This document shows, one piece after another, positions 12,221 through 23,459 of a DNA stretch of 64,000 bases. The stretch is from Diphasiastrum complanatum (taxonomy: Eukaryota; Streptophyta; Lycopodiopsida; Lycopodiales; Lycopodiaceae), in the NCBI GenBank assembly GCA_029204225.1, contig CM055103.1, positions 24,938,656-25,002,655 on the forward strand, written 5' to 3'. Made by a program: the position numbers and the translations under genes. Numbering within the stretch: the stretch's first letter is position 1; every line of letters begins with the position of its first letter. Below the pieces are notes generated by a model, which was given only the letters and a program-made list of their open reading frames with translations, made no database searches and was not told the DNA's origin.

Positions 12221-12259
12221 ATAACTTTGATCAGAGGCTTCCAATGTGTTATACCAGGG

Positions 12260-12489
12260 TAAGTCATAAACTAACTTAGGGAGCTGACTACAAAAGCTAT
12301 GTCTGGCCTGGTACAGATCATTGCGTACATAAGAAATCCTATTATCGAATGATAAAGATACTCACGCATCTGTTTCTTCTCTTTGATTGTTCGAGGACAC
12401 TGGTCCTTTGACAACTTGAGACCCGGCTCCATTGGTGAGAGAACTAATTTGCAATTAACCAAATTATATCTGACTAACATATTGTAGAT
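12260..12489 (-). pseudogene. Copia RT/RNase H fragment
   Basis: The minus strand reads NCKLVLSPMEPGLKLSKDQ and later YLYHSIIGFLMYAMICTRPD, the conserved start of the Copia RNase H region after the RT domain. The homologous reading is cut on the right by the LTR at 12490 and fades near 12260. Confidence 0.75.
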
Positions 12490-13413
12490 TGTTGGGAGTA
12501 ATCCCAACACATGGTAAATAAATAAAATCGAAAAAGTAGAAATAGTTGCGAGGGTCGTGGCATCCTGTGTATATAAGCCCACAAGTTGTAAATAGAATAA
12601 AAGACTTGGGCCTTATTGTTAATTAAATAAAACTTGAGGCCACAATGTCAAGTTAATAAACTTAGTACAAAGTTGGGTCCAAAGTGAAACTCACACGTAT
12701 CACGTGATTTCCAATGTATTTATTAAGACCCTTGGATTAGATTGGACCCAAAGTGAATGATGTGGATTAGAGTCCATATTTCTAGGAGTAACCAATAGGA
12801 TTTTGGGGCAAGGGCCTTCACCATTGATAAAAGGACACCATTTTTACATATTTTGCATGCTTAATGAGAGGGGAAAACTCTACCATTTTGGGGAGAAACA
12901 TCCTCATTTGCTATTCCATACTTGCTAATGCTCTTTTGTGTGTTTGCTATTTTGCTTCCTAGTTTACATGTTTTTGGTTTCCATTGTTATTGTTTCTCCA
13001 TTAGTGAGCAAAATGAGCAAATGAACTAACCTCCCCCCTCTCTCTCTCTCTATCTCCCTCTTGCTCTACTTCTCTATTCTTATGAGACCAGAACAATGGC
13101 CAACAATGATCCTATCAATTATGAAGTTCTTGGAAGACAATATTATGATCTACCAACCGCGACAGAGGGAGCAGAGGATGAACACTCGAAGATATTCGAG
13201 TCGCACCTCGATCAAGCGACGAATCAGACGAAGAAACTCCTTTCATCCTAAATCATGATGTATGTTTGTGGTTAGAGTTAGTGGGATGAGTGTTAAGGTG
13301 GTAGTGTTAGAGGGAAAAGTAAGAAGCAATTAATAGTAGCATCACCTATCCAGTGAACTAACCCTCTTTGACAGGCTGAATGACTGCTCACTACTATATC
13401 TACACACCCTACA
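12490..13413 (+). repeat. Gypsy (Athila/Tat-type) LTR, about 924 bp
   Basis: It starts with TGTTGGGAGTAATCCCAACA, an LTR-type terminus that is itself an 8-bp inverted repeat, and ends ...CACCCTACA one base before a tRNA-Asp primer site. It interrupts a minus-strand Copia fragment. A TATA-like gataaaagg lies near 12833 and a short CT-rich tract near 13038. Small open frames inside are taken as chance. Confidence 0.75.
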
Positions 13414-13414
13414 G

Positions 13415-13432
13415 TGGCGTCGTTGCCGGGGA
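13415..13432 (+). other. Primer binding site, tRNA-Asp type
   Basis: TGGCGTCGTTGCCGGGGA differs by one base from the TGGCGCCGTTGCCGGGGA site of plant Athila/Tat gypsy elements. It fixes the LTR end and the plus orientation. Only about 230 bp of leader follow (13433-13665, nothing coding) before Copia sequence starts, so the gypsy body is missing. Confidence 0.85.
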
Positions 13433-13665
13433 TAGATTTTCACTAACTAGTTTAGTTGTTTTTTTAGTTGTTTTTGCTTTTATAGAGTGTTTATAGAGTG
13501 TTTTAGGTGGATATTGGATAGAGTTAGCTTGTTTTCTGCATTTTTGTGTACTTGGACTATTCACAGTTTGCGGAGGTGTGAGAGGGTAGAGGAGGTCCCA
13601 AACATCCTCTAAGGGCTTGACATCCAGCCAAAAACCTTGAAAGACCCATAAAAACACTCAAATAT

Positions 13666-14185
13666 GCATTTTGGAGGGAAAAGATGCAAAACTCTCATTG
13701 GTTACACAGATGCAAGTTGGGCAGGAGATGTAGACTCTCGGAGATCCACTTCTAGATTTTCTGTAAACCAATGAAAGTCGATTTGCTCTCAAGATCGAGG
13801 TACTTCTTGACATTCACTGATGATTACAACCAGATGACAACAATCTACTATTTAAAGAAAAAATCCGAAGTGTTTGACTCTGGAAGAAGTTCGTGGCATT
13901 CGCAGAGAGACACACCTCGAAAAAGGTATAGACCATCAGGTCTGACAATGGAGGTGAGTACAAGAGCAAGGAGTTCTCAAACTTCTGCCAAGAACAAGAA
14001 ATAGAGCATCAATTCGCTCCTGCATACACACCAGAATACAACGGTGTCGCAGAAAGAAGAAACATGATGCTAGTTGAAGGAGCCCGATGCATGATGGCAC
14101 AGGCTCAATTGTCGAGGCAATTTTGGGTTGAGGCAATAGCCACAGTAGTACACCATAGAACAAATCAACAACGACAACCTAGAAA
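13666..14185 (+). pseudogene. Shuffled Copia fragment: RNase H piece joined to integrase piece
   Basis: 13680-13770 reads as RNase H (GYTDASWAGDVDSRRSTS), followed directly by an integrase core: FLTFTDDYNQMTTIYYLKKKSEVF, a frameshifted SDNGGEYKS, then APAYTPEYNGVAERRN and QLSRQFWVEAIATVV up to about 14150. RNase H normally lies at the end of Pol, so the order is reversed; this is a rearranged relic. It then fuses at about 14185 with gag of the next relic. Confidence 0.75.
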
Positions 14186-16469
14186 AACAAGACACCTCAA
14201 TAAAGAACTTTTTATCACAAGTGAGAAAATCCAAGATGACGAGCTTGTGCAAATCATCCTAAATGGTCTTGGAGATGAGTTCCAATCTAGTACAAAGTTT
14301 TGCCATACAAGACTCCCTACCTTCTATTGACAAGCTCCATAGTGTGCTTGTGGCCTAGGAGAGTAGGATCCTACATGTGAGACAAATGATTGGCTTCTTG
14401 AAGCTACATGATGGAGATGAGAAGGCAAACTTCTCAAGCAAAGGCAAGACAAAGTCAAGAAGAAGATCCAACACAAGGAGGCCAAGAGTGATGATCAAGC
14501 ATCTAGTTCTAAAGGTGGAAAGAAGAAAGACAAAGCCAAACAAAAGTGCTTCTTTTGTGGAAAGAAGGGACACTTTGCATCCGAGTGCTACAAAAAGAAT
14601 AATGCACAAAGTGAGAGCAACCAAGCAACCTTACTCTTGAGGAAGATGAGGATGAAGTTGATTCATCTTTGATGGCATCTACATCAACAAGCAAGAGCTA
14701 CTCCAATGGCACATGATGGATGGATAGTGGGGCTAGTTCCCACATGACATTCCAAAAGGATTTCTTCTCAACTCTTGTACCTTTTCTAGGTTGTAAAAAG
14801 TCTATTCTAACAGCAAGTGATCAAAAATTTAGAATAGATGGAGTGAGAACAATCCCTTTAAGTCTTGGATCCTCTAAAAGAGTAGATCTTGAAAATGTAC
14901 TCTATGTTCCTACTATTACTAAGAGCTTGCTTAGTGTAGGACAACTAATGGATGATGGTTTAGATGTCCATTTTAAGGAAGGTGTTTGCTCTATTATGAT
15001 GAATGACACTTGCATTGTAAAGGGATTCAAGCAAGGGAGGCTATTCAAGCGTGATGCTAATGTGTTTTTTGGAAGTGTGAACATGGCTAAGGAAGAGCTT
15101 ACACAAGTGGAGCTTTGGCATAAGAGGTTGGGCCACCCCAACTTCAATTCAATTGAGATCCTATGCACAAACGAGCTTGCACTCGGCCTTCCAAAAGCAT
15201 TTTCAAAGTTTGGAAAGAGTTGTGAGGCTTGTAGCCTCTCAAAGGCTCACAAGCTACCATTTGCTAACTCTTCCACTAGATCTTCTAAGTCATTAGATCT
15301 CATTCGTGTTCACTCTTTTTCTAAAGAATCTAATGGAGGTGCATTAATGTATGTATCTTTTATTGACGATTAGTCTAGAAACACTTGGATTGAGCTTTTG
15401 GATTCCAAGGTGTTTGAGTCATTTGTAAAGTTCAAAACTCTAGTAGAGAGTCAACTTCATGCTAAAGTAAAAGTATTGAGAAGTGATAATGGTGGAGAAT
15501 ACATCTCCACTAGGATGATAGAGTTTTGTACATTCAATGGTATTAAAAGAGAGCTTACATGTACTTATAGTCCTCTACAAAATGGCATCAAAAGCTTTAA
15601 GGCTAGATTCTTCTCTACCTAAATCATTTTGGGGAGAGGCCATTATTTGTGCAAATTACTTATGTAATAGATTGCCATGTAAGCCCATTGGAGGCATAAC
15701 ACCTTATGAGGCTCTATTTGATAAGAAGCCAAATCTCAAAGATTTTAGAATCTTTGGATCTACTTGCTATGTTTTTCAATCATTAGATACAAGAAAGAAG
15801 GATGATCCTACATCCATAAAAGGAGTCTTTGTTGGTTATGGTGAAAATAGCAAGGGATATAGAGTCTATAATCCTATCACTAAAAAGATTTTAGTGAGTA
15901 GAGATGTTACCTTTGATGAAGCTAATTATTTTAAGATGAATGAAAGTGCTACTTATCACTCTTATGTCAAAGATCTTGCAAGATTTGGGGAGGAGCTATC
16001 TATTGATCAAGATCTTGAGGATCCACCTCAAGACCTGAGTGCTCCAAGAAGATCTACAAGAAGGAGGGCCGAGCCATCAAGGCTCACCTATGTTGACAAA
16101 GGTGAACAAAGGGAAGATCTTCATTCTGTTACCTCTTATACTTTTCTTACATCCATGCTTGATGAGCTGAGTTTCTTTGAAAATGCTATGGAGTCACATG
16201 AATGGAGGGATGTCATGCAAAAGGAGTATGATGCTCTTATGGAGAATCATACATGGAAGCTTGTGGATCTTCCTCATGGAAGAAGACCACTTGAGTAAAA
16301 ATGGATCTATAGACTGAAGTACAACCAAGATGGAAACATCAACAAGCATAAAGCAAGGCTAGTGGCAAAGGAATTGTTGCAAACCAAGGGAGTAGATTTT
16401 GATGAAACGTTTGCTCCTGTTGCTAAACTAGTTACTATAAGGTTGATCATTTCTCTTCTTTGTGAATGA
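14186..16469 (+). pseudogene. Decayed Copia related to Copia-1 (gag to mid-RT)
   Basis: The text parallels Copia-1 closely: gag EKIQDDELVQIILNGLGDEF (14222), zinc knuckle CFFCGKKGHFASEC-like (about 14550, frameshifted), protease DSGASSHMTFQKDFFSTL (14720), pre-integrase LWHKRLGHPNFNS (15113), a core SDNGGEYIS (about 15480), integrase tail and RT start up to DETFAPVAKLVTIRLI (about 16450). Stops at 15371 and 16296 and several frameshifts disrupt it, and integrase 15590-15600 carries a deletion around the catalytic Glu. RT after motif A and all RNase H are absent; the 3' part is replaced by LTR-like sequence. Confidence 0.88.
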
Positions 16470-17037
16470 ATGCTTAGGATGTGATAAGTAAACATATTTT
16501 ATGTTAGCAGGCCGTATAGTAGCTGTACTTCACACGTGTGAAGCCTTTGATCATTATTCATGACAGTTCCTGCTTGGATGTGTAGAAATTGTCAAGTAGA
16601 AGCTAGATTTGGATGCTAGTTTTGAGATAGATCAACATACCATGTTGCCAATCATTCTTATTGATCTTTTGTAGATCTAATAGAGTCCTATTATCTGATT
16701 TTTGACACTCTACACTTCGACATGTACTCTCTATTTTGGAAGAGTTGTAATCATAGCCTTTAATTTGGGGTCTATAGCCCAAAAAATGACCAAAGTAGGT
16801 CTTAAAATGAGAAAAATATGGCCCGGAGTGTAAAATATTGTTGAACTTTGAGTTCCTTCACACTAAATTTTTATGTGAAGAGTTTTATTAAGAAGTTTTT
16901 CTTCAACTCAAAAAATGAAGTACCTAGATCCAACAAAACTCATTCATTGGTCTAGTTCTTGGATATGATTATCCTATCCATTCCTTGCTATTATACTTGA
17001 ATTTCGTGGTCAAGATATGTCTCATGTGATGAGACCA
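16470..17037. other. LTR-derived non-coding stretch
   Basis: It contains a G-box palindrome TTCACACGTGTGAA at 16529-16542 and a 127-bp block at 16581-16707 shared with 44908-45034. The rest (16708-17037) shows no coding frame and nothing recognised. Confidence 0.5.
16581..16707 (+). repeat. 127-bp LTR-end block, copy A
   Basis: Begins TGTAGAAATTGTC and ends TTTTTGACA. It matches 44908-45034 at 124 of 127 positions by direct comparison. In the other copy the end is followed by a primer site, so both are probably short LTRs or LTR 3' portions of one Copia family. Confidence 0.75.
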
Positions 17038-17242
<205 letters not shown>

Positions 17243-17750
17243 AACGATGACACATCCTTGAGGAACTTCAGTGTATTGGCTAATGAGTGGGAAGACAATT
17301 TGTAGAATGTCATGTGCAAATCATAGCATCCTGACTTTTAGTCTGTTCATAAACATCAAATAATCAGTTACCAAAAAATTAAGAAACTAGAAAAATTGTA
17401 GATAGCTTCACCAAATTATACAAATTGCATAAAGTACATATTATGAAGTCAAATCATGCAACTAATCTGAAGACTGAACCTACATCAGCAACTAGAATGG
17501 TAAGAGGGAAAAAATACCAATGCACGTCACCTATAACAGTCCCAGAAAACACATAACTGGCTGCCACAAAAATGGAATAGATCAACAAATAAGAAAACCA
17601 AAAGATAGAAGGCATGTATGCCTACCAATCATGAATTGTTTAAAAAAAGCATGCTAAGATTCTCCCATGACATGCAACATTTATTGGAAATTTAAAAATG
17701 TAAGTTTACAGAATGTGTCCAGAACAGTTCACAATATCTGTAATTTATCA

Positions 17751-20700
17751 TCATACGGGTCTTTCTTCTTTGCCACTCCTAACAGCAGACATATCTGGGT
17801 TTGCCCCAAATGAGTTTCTCTTTTTCAGTGCCAAATCATCTGTCTTTCCCCTCGCTCCAGTTTGAGGAGTCAAAATTTGACTCATATTGTTAGTATTTAC
17901 CGGCAAATGTGATGGGTTCTCTTGATATTTCTCAGGCGGTTCGACATATTTTCGGGATTCCTTGTTTCTCCAGAAGCTCCAGAAATTTGAAACCCTCTCC
18001 GTGTGTTGTTCAATCTTCTTCTGATCATCATTTATGCTGCTACTGACTTGAAAATTTGTTTGATTTTCTTGCGATGTTGAGTTTATGCCCTGCTGTGTAT
18101 TTGTAGGTATGCCTCCCTTCTTTTCACCATGAGCAGACTTGGGCAAGTCCTCATTTCCTGCAGCTCTCACTATTTGATCTTTAACCTCTTCTTTTTTTAA
18201 GGCCTTTGAAGATTCTCCTGAAGCAATTTCTACGAGTCTAATCTTTTCTTCCATTGCATCAAGGCGAGCTTTGAAGGCTAAAAGGACCTCGGGCAGCTCA
18301 GATAAGTTCTCATTTCTTCCAGCCGTTCGACTGTCTTTATCCTGCACATTGCTTGAGTAAAGCTTTTGTTCAGTAGAAAGATTTGCCTTTTCACGCTCTT
18401 CTTTAGCCTGTTCCTTTTCCTGGAGAGGGATACAAAAGTATCAGAGATTGTATACTCCCCAACAATCCTTGAAATCAGAGGCTAGAGCAAATAAGTGGTC
18501 TTCAACCAGTACCTGTACTAAATTTAGTCAGCAAGTAGAAATAAAACCTGTACCGAGTAGACGTATACATCCTTGCGATGCAAAGCTTATCTAACAGATA
18601 TCTCACTCAATCTGAACGCAAGCAACAAACCTGATTTTTGTTTTCTCATGGGCACAATTTTTGTTGACATATGCTGCCAAAATAAAAAAGAATAATGCGG
18701 AAATAAAAAGTACCTTTTCCATTTGTCTTATGTCAGATCGTATCAACTGTGCACACAGATAGACAGCTGGAAAATCATCACAGACTGAAGGTCAGATTTA
18801 TCTGACTGCTAGAGCAACCAGAACTAGCACAATCAAGATGCTATTGCCAATGACCCAGAAAATTCTGGACTGCCAAACTGTTTTTTACTGTTTGCAATTT
18901 GCTCAAGTTTTCAAAAGTTGAAAATGATGGCATGTGCAATAATATTTACTACAAATCTGGCAACCAGAAGACAGGCAATTTTGCATAATCACCAGTTTCT
19001 TTACTCATAAAAAGATTCCCCAACCTACAAAGGAAGGTTCGATCATTTACCAAGTGGAGGAAGGCAAGCTACAAAAAACTGCCATAAGTGAAAGTCCCAC
19101 CTGGATAAGAAACCACCAAAAAACTTCGTTGGTGCACACCCTCAACATCCTTTGGCATAAGTGTTGCAGCACAATTTCAAACAGAGAATACTCTACCAAA
19201 TAACTTGCTGCATACCCTCCATGACTAGACAATATTCAGGGAACACTTATGCGAAGCTTGATTCCCAAAAGTTAAACAAAACATTCCCTACTGGCCGATC
19301 AGCAAGCCACAACTCTAGTGGAAAATTTTTACAACATAATACTCCCTTTAAAATGAAAAATTTCTTTATTGCCAGGCAAGCTCACAGATCATCAGTAGAC
19401 TATCCAAATTTACGCTAGTAGCAATATGAACAAAGTACATTTAGGGCTTATATAAAATTAGCATCACATTGCCGATTTATATTACAGGGACTACTGATAA
19501 ATTTCTATCCCCAAGTTATTGAGTCTTCATCAGGCTGGATGGGTTGACCAACTCACAGGGTCTCTTCATCATGGTAGACTTTTACCCTAATTTTAAACAG
19601 TATAAGCAGCAGTAGAGACATTCATTCAGTAGCTTATGATTTATATTATTCCTGAGTTGACTCATTGCTCTTCATTGTAGGGGGTCACCTATGGGCTATA
19701 CTTGATCTTCTTTCTACATTCCTAATTCAAGAATACAATTTGCTATTGATTTTCGCACAAGTTTTCTTTACAATATTCAGATTTCCATTTTGTTTGGATA
19801 TTCGGATTCCTCTCTACCGAGCACCCAAGAATATGTAGAAAATTTGCACTTTTGTGTAGCATAAGGTAGAGCATCAAAAATTGCCATTTTGCTGGCTCCT
19901 AACAGTGTTGTCACTTTTGTGGAGAGCTTTATGTAACTGATCTTCCTACAACAAGGCAATTTAAATGCTCTTTACAAATCCTCAAAAGTTCTGCTCTAAG
20001 ATTTCAAATTTTATCACATTCTTTGCACCTGGCTTTTTTGAGGTCCTTTTGTGTCATTTTCTAAAAAATTTGTCATGTTTTCTGCAGTAAGACACTTGCA
20101 AACACTTTGCAGTTTGCAAATCTGATTCCTAGAGTTCAAGATATCTTATATACACTTTTTAGGTCATTTGCTAGTTGTTGTTGTCACTTTTGTGGAGATC
20201 TTTATATCACTGTGTTTCCTACAGCATGGCCCTTCTATTAAACTTCACAAATCTTGATCTGGATAATTGAAATTCCATTCATTGAACTTTCCACCTTAAG
20301 TTTTCTATAATTTTCAAAACTTCATTTTTCATGCCATCTGAAGAAAGTTTTTGGATTGTTAATCTTCCTATTGTGAGTCACTTGTGTTGCACCTCATCAA
20401 TCTGAAATCAAAAGTGAGCAAGATGGTGATTCCATTTAGGATCCCAGTCACTTATTTTCAACTAGTTGTTTAGTTTGAACTTTGTTCAGATTTGTTTAGT
20501 TCTTCTTTCCCTTAGTTTGTTCCGTTTTTATTGCTGACTAGTCTTTGCACCCATATCTTTCTTATTCTTCACATTTCAATTTTATTTTTCAGTTTTGCAT
20601 AGTAAAAAAAAACCTTTTTTGTACAACTTCAGGTTATTCCTCTAAGCCAAGTGATATCAATACTACAAGCTAGCTTTGTCAGATGTACAGCCGTTCGTAG

Positions 20701-22723
20701 CAGTTCACACATGACCCATCTTCGTCGGTCCTACTTAAAAGTTAAACCTATACTGCATCAACTTTATCATGCCACTCTTTGTTGAATCTACTTGCAGCAC
20801 AGTTTATGTACTATTGTTCTCCAAGATATATCTTGCAGTTGTTTGCCGTCAAATATGGGTACTACAAGTAGATTATGAGTATCTTCTACAGCAGCAAAGC
20901 AACATATCTTTATTTGTAAGGACAACAACAGCACTTTCACATGTTGTTACTAACTCATGGGTCAACATGATATTCTAAATGGGACAAAGGCATGTGTAGA
21001 TGTGATCAAGGATCAAACAGGAATTCCAGATGGGACAAAGGTTCATTAGATTGAGGTAGATAATCAAAATATGTCATGGGCCACAAAATACTGGAGATGA
21101 GATATTGTCACAGGATCTTCTAGATGCAATAGAGATTTAGGGTAGATGTCATGCAACAACAAGATGTGTAGGACCAATGAACATTCCACTTGGGGATGAG
21201 GATAATGCAATAAGCCCACAATTCACGATCAAGCTAGTATTACAGAGGCAGCACTACCGGATGAGGCATTGGCACCCAAATTTACAAAATTTCTTGGGCC
21301 ACACGGTGTTATTCATGGAGTTAGAGGAGCAGTAACTATGTCATGAGGTTCCTATCATGTTCCTACAGTTCTGATACAATGCTTCCAGCCTGATTCAAAT
21401 CTGCCGATTCCAATCAACCAGTTTGCATAGTCAAATCAATTCAAAATTGACCCTGACTTTTAAATTAGTGACTTGGTTTTTTTGTTCAAAGCATTATGTT
21501 AACAAATGTTGGATCTCTTAGGTGATTGTCGAAAATAGTCTTTAACCAATAGCAAGTACTAAGTATACAATGTACACATACGATCAATGATCACGTACCA
21601 ACGACTGTGATCAGTATACATGATATAATTTGCAGTCTGATGATTTGATCAATGGCTAGTGTATTCTCACTATAAACAGCTATAAACTATAAGACATAAG
21701 TTATAAAAAATTTGAAAAAAATTCTAAGCCCTAGAACTGATTCTTACGTTTTTATTAATTTGAATAGGTTTGCAATCACAATGCATTTTCCACGAAGCCA
21801 AGGAAACATTGATCAGGTAGAGGCACATACTCCTCCCACGATAACTATAAATGCCAATGGTCCCACAAACTTACAGCAGCTTCTCATTCAATACAACACT
21901 TGTAGTTGCAGTTGGCCTGGTGCACATGACCTCATTCACTATTATTCCTTTTGCGCTGCTATTGACAAAGCCTTACAATGCTACTTGCCAAGCCTTACAA
22001 CCAACTACATGTACGGGACCTTCTTGTCCCCATTTACATGGCATCAGTCATCTATATGACTAGCTTGAGATACATTTGATTCAATTCTTGTTCTTAATGA
22101 TCCATAAACATTCTAAATAGCTTGGGATTTCTTTGCACATCCACATTCTTTCTTATGAATTCACCAAGATCTGTGGGCCCAGATTGGAACTCATGACCAA
22201 TCTGTCAAACACACGTCGATAAGGGAGTGAAAAGATCATACTGGATCTCTTTTTTTTTACTCTCCTAGCAAATTATCATTCTATAGCATATTTCAAAACT
22301 CATACCTACCTCCAAAGCATAGTGGTCATTTGTGCGATTCATGAGCAAGTAGTCGAACTTTCACTAACAGGTTGTTACGAGAAAATGCCAGAACAAACAA
22401 TACTAGGAAACCACTGAGTGAGTAAGAAAAGCTGACCCAAATTGCTTTGGCCTCTCGGGAGTGGAAAATAGAATTTTGGCAGCAGTCATGAGGTCCAAAC
22501 GATTGTGGCGAGCAGCATCTTCATATTGCTGAAGCTCCTGCAGCCGCTTCCCTGACGAACTCTCCCCCTGCTGCGAATCAGCATCAGCATGTGGGGCTGT
22601 GTTGTGCCACTGCAAATGAGAAGAATGGCGAGCAGGAGGAAGAATGATGCATCGTAGTGACAGTAATAGATGATGGTGAGGGCTTGATCTTGGCGTCCTC
22701 TTCATCAACATTTCCATCGCCAT
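17751..22723 (-). CDS. Plant-type membrane/coiled-coil protein of unknown function, four exons
   Basis: Model: complement of 22437-22723, 19051-19100, 18714-18766, 17751-18419 (1059 nt, 352 residues plus TGA). Each junction has gt/ag ends, phases agree and the total is divisible by three. Exon 1 has a basic, His/Arg-rich N-terminus without acidic residues apart from one Glu (possible organelle transit peptide), then YEDAARHNRLDLMTAAKILF. The spliced text across exons 1-3 gives KQFGWDFHLWQFF, then VACLPPLAVYLCAQLI and RSDIRQMEK: one hydrophobic segment at about residues 96-120, followed by charged coiled coil KEQAKEEREKANL. Exon 4 adds an amphipathic helix LPEVLLAFKARLDAMEEKIRL (about 171-191) and a low-complexity polar tail with FWSFWRNKE. 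I recall plant proteins of this layout but cannot name the family. An AATAAA lies 66 nt past the stop (17680-17685). The start may instead lie in a further upstream exon, because cttctcatttgcag before 22609 could also be an acceptor. Confidence 0.7.
18714..18766 (-). CDS. Internal exon 3 (53 bp) of the four-exon gene
   Basis: Acceptor ttttccag precedes CTGTCTATC and donor AAG/gtac follows. Reading from the previous exon's final G gives AVYLCAQLIRSDIRQMEK, the end of the membrane segment and the start of the coiled coil. It joins exon 4 in phase 0 across acceptor ctctccag at 18420. Confidence 0.7.
19051..19100 (-). CDS. Internal exon 2 (50 bp) of the four-exon gene
   Basis: Acceptor cttatccag and donor CTTG/gtaaat bound 50 bp. 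In the phase demanded by both neighbours it reads WDFHLWQFFVACLPPL. A longer open frame over the same bases (19047-19232) is in the wrong phase. An exon this short is invisible to ORF scanning. Confidence 0.7.
19101..22436 (-). other. Intron 1 of the four-exon gene (about 3.3 kb)
   Basis: Bounded by donor GG/gtcagc at 22436 and acceptor cttatccag at 19101. No coding relic seen. It holds two diverged copies of a roughly 50-bp phrase starting ttgtcacttttgtggaga at about 19909 and 20180, followed by ctttat and cttcctacaac or tttcctacagc, suggesting an old repeat. 20700-22060 shows nothing recognisable. Confidence 0.5.
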
Positions 22724-22938
22724 CACTGAGAATGTAAACACACCTCCTTTTACTCCTACAGGCTCTTGAAAAAGAGAAACAAAGATTGCATCTTGGAAGA
22801 ATTAATAACTTTGAAAAAAAAAACCATTTTAATGCTCAACCTCACCGAGTTTTACAAAATCGTTACAATAGCTTATCAAGACAAGCTTCCTGTTTTATTG
22901 ATAAAAGATGGGAAAACCCATCGGAGTACAAAGGAATG

Positions 22939-23020
22939 CATGTAGAAAGTATAAAGGCCATAGGGCTCATTAAGATATGCATGTAGAAAGTATAAAGGTC
23001 ATAGGGCGAATTGAGATATT
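22939..23020. repeat. Two-copy tandem duplication, 41-bp period
   Basis: catgtagaaagtataaagg occurs at 22939 and 22980 with similar continuations (catagggc). It lies just upstream of the proposed start of the four-exon gene, on its 5' side. Confidence 0.8.
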
Positions 23021-23172
23021 GTACAGCAACTATAGCAAAGCACAAATCCAACAAAGTAGCTATTGAAAGCATATTGTTGATGCAAGTCACTAGCTAAGAT
23101 AGTGGAAGAATGACAAAGTTGCTTGCTAAAAACTGCTGCTAGAAATCTGGACAAGGCCAAAGCCCTACCTCT

Positions 23173-23241
23173 AAACCCTAATCAGCCGAAGCTTCCTTTT
23201 CTTTTTTCTCTGCGTCTTTTTTTCTAAAACCCTAACCCTAA
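23173..23241 (-). promoter_or_regulatory. Telo-box cluster upstream of the four-exon gene
   Basis: AAACCCTAA is seen at 23173-23181 and 23227-23235, the second extended to AAACCCTAACCCTAA. Telo-boxes are a known cis-element of plant promoters active in dividing cells. The position, 450-520 bp before the ATG at 22723 on the same (minus) gene, fits a promoter or 5' UTR. No TATA box was identified; activity is inferred. Confidence 0.5.
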
Positions 23242-23459
23242 GGTGAGGGCAGCAGAGTGCTTGGCTGCGGCTTCTTTTTTGGGGAGTCTTGAGAAGAAGA
23301 ACGTAAATAGTTGCTTGAAAGATGCTGCTGCTGCTGTTGTGTAAAAATCCACAGACGAAGCTGTCTAACAGAAATACTGTTCCTGTTTTTGACTTCCAAA
23401 CAGAAATGTTGTTCCTGTTTTTTATTTCTAAAGGTTGTCCCACACGCATATGCTAGCCA

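Noticed and set aside
19047-19232. 61-codon minus-strand frame over exon 2 of the four-exon gene
   Set aside because: Its phase disagrees with both neighbouring exons; the spliced phase gives the better protein text.
23173-23241. Interstitial telomere array
   Set aside because: Only single and double CCCTAAA-like units; too short, and better explained as telo-boxes of a promoter.
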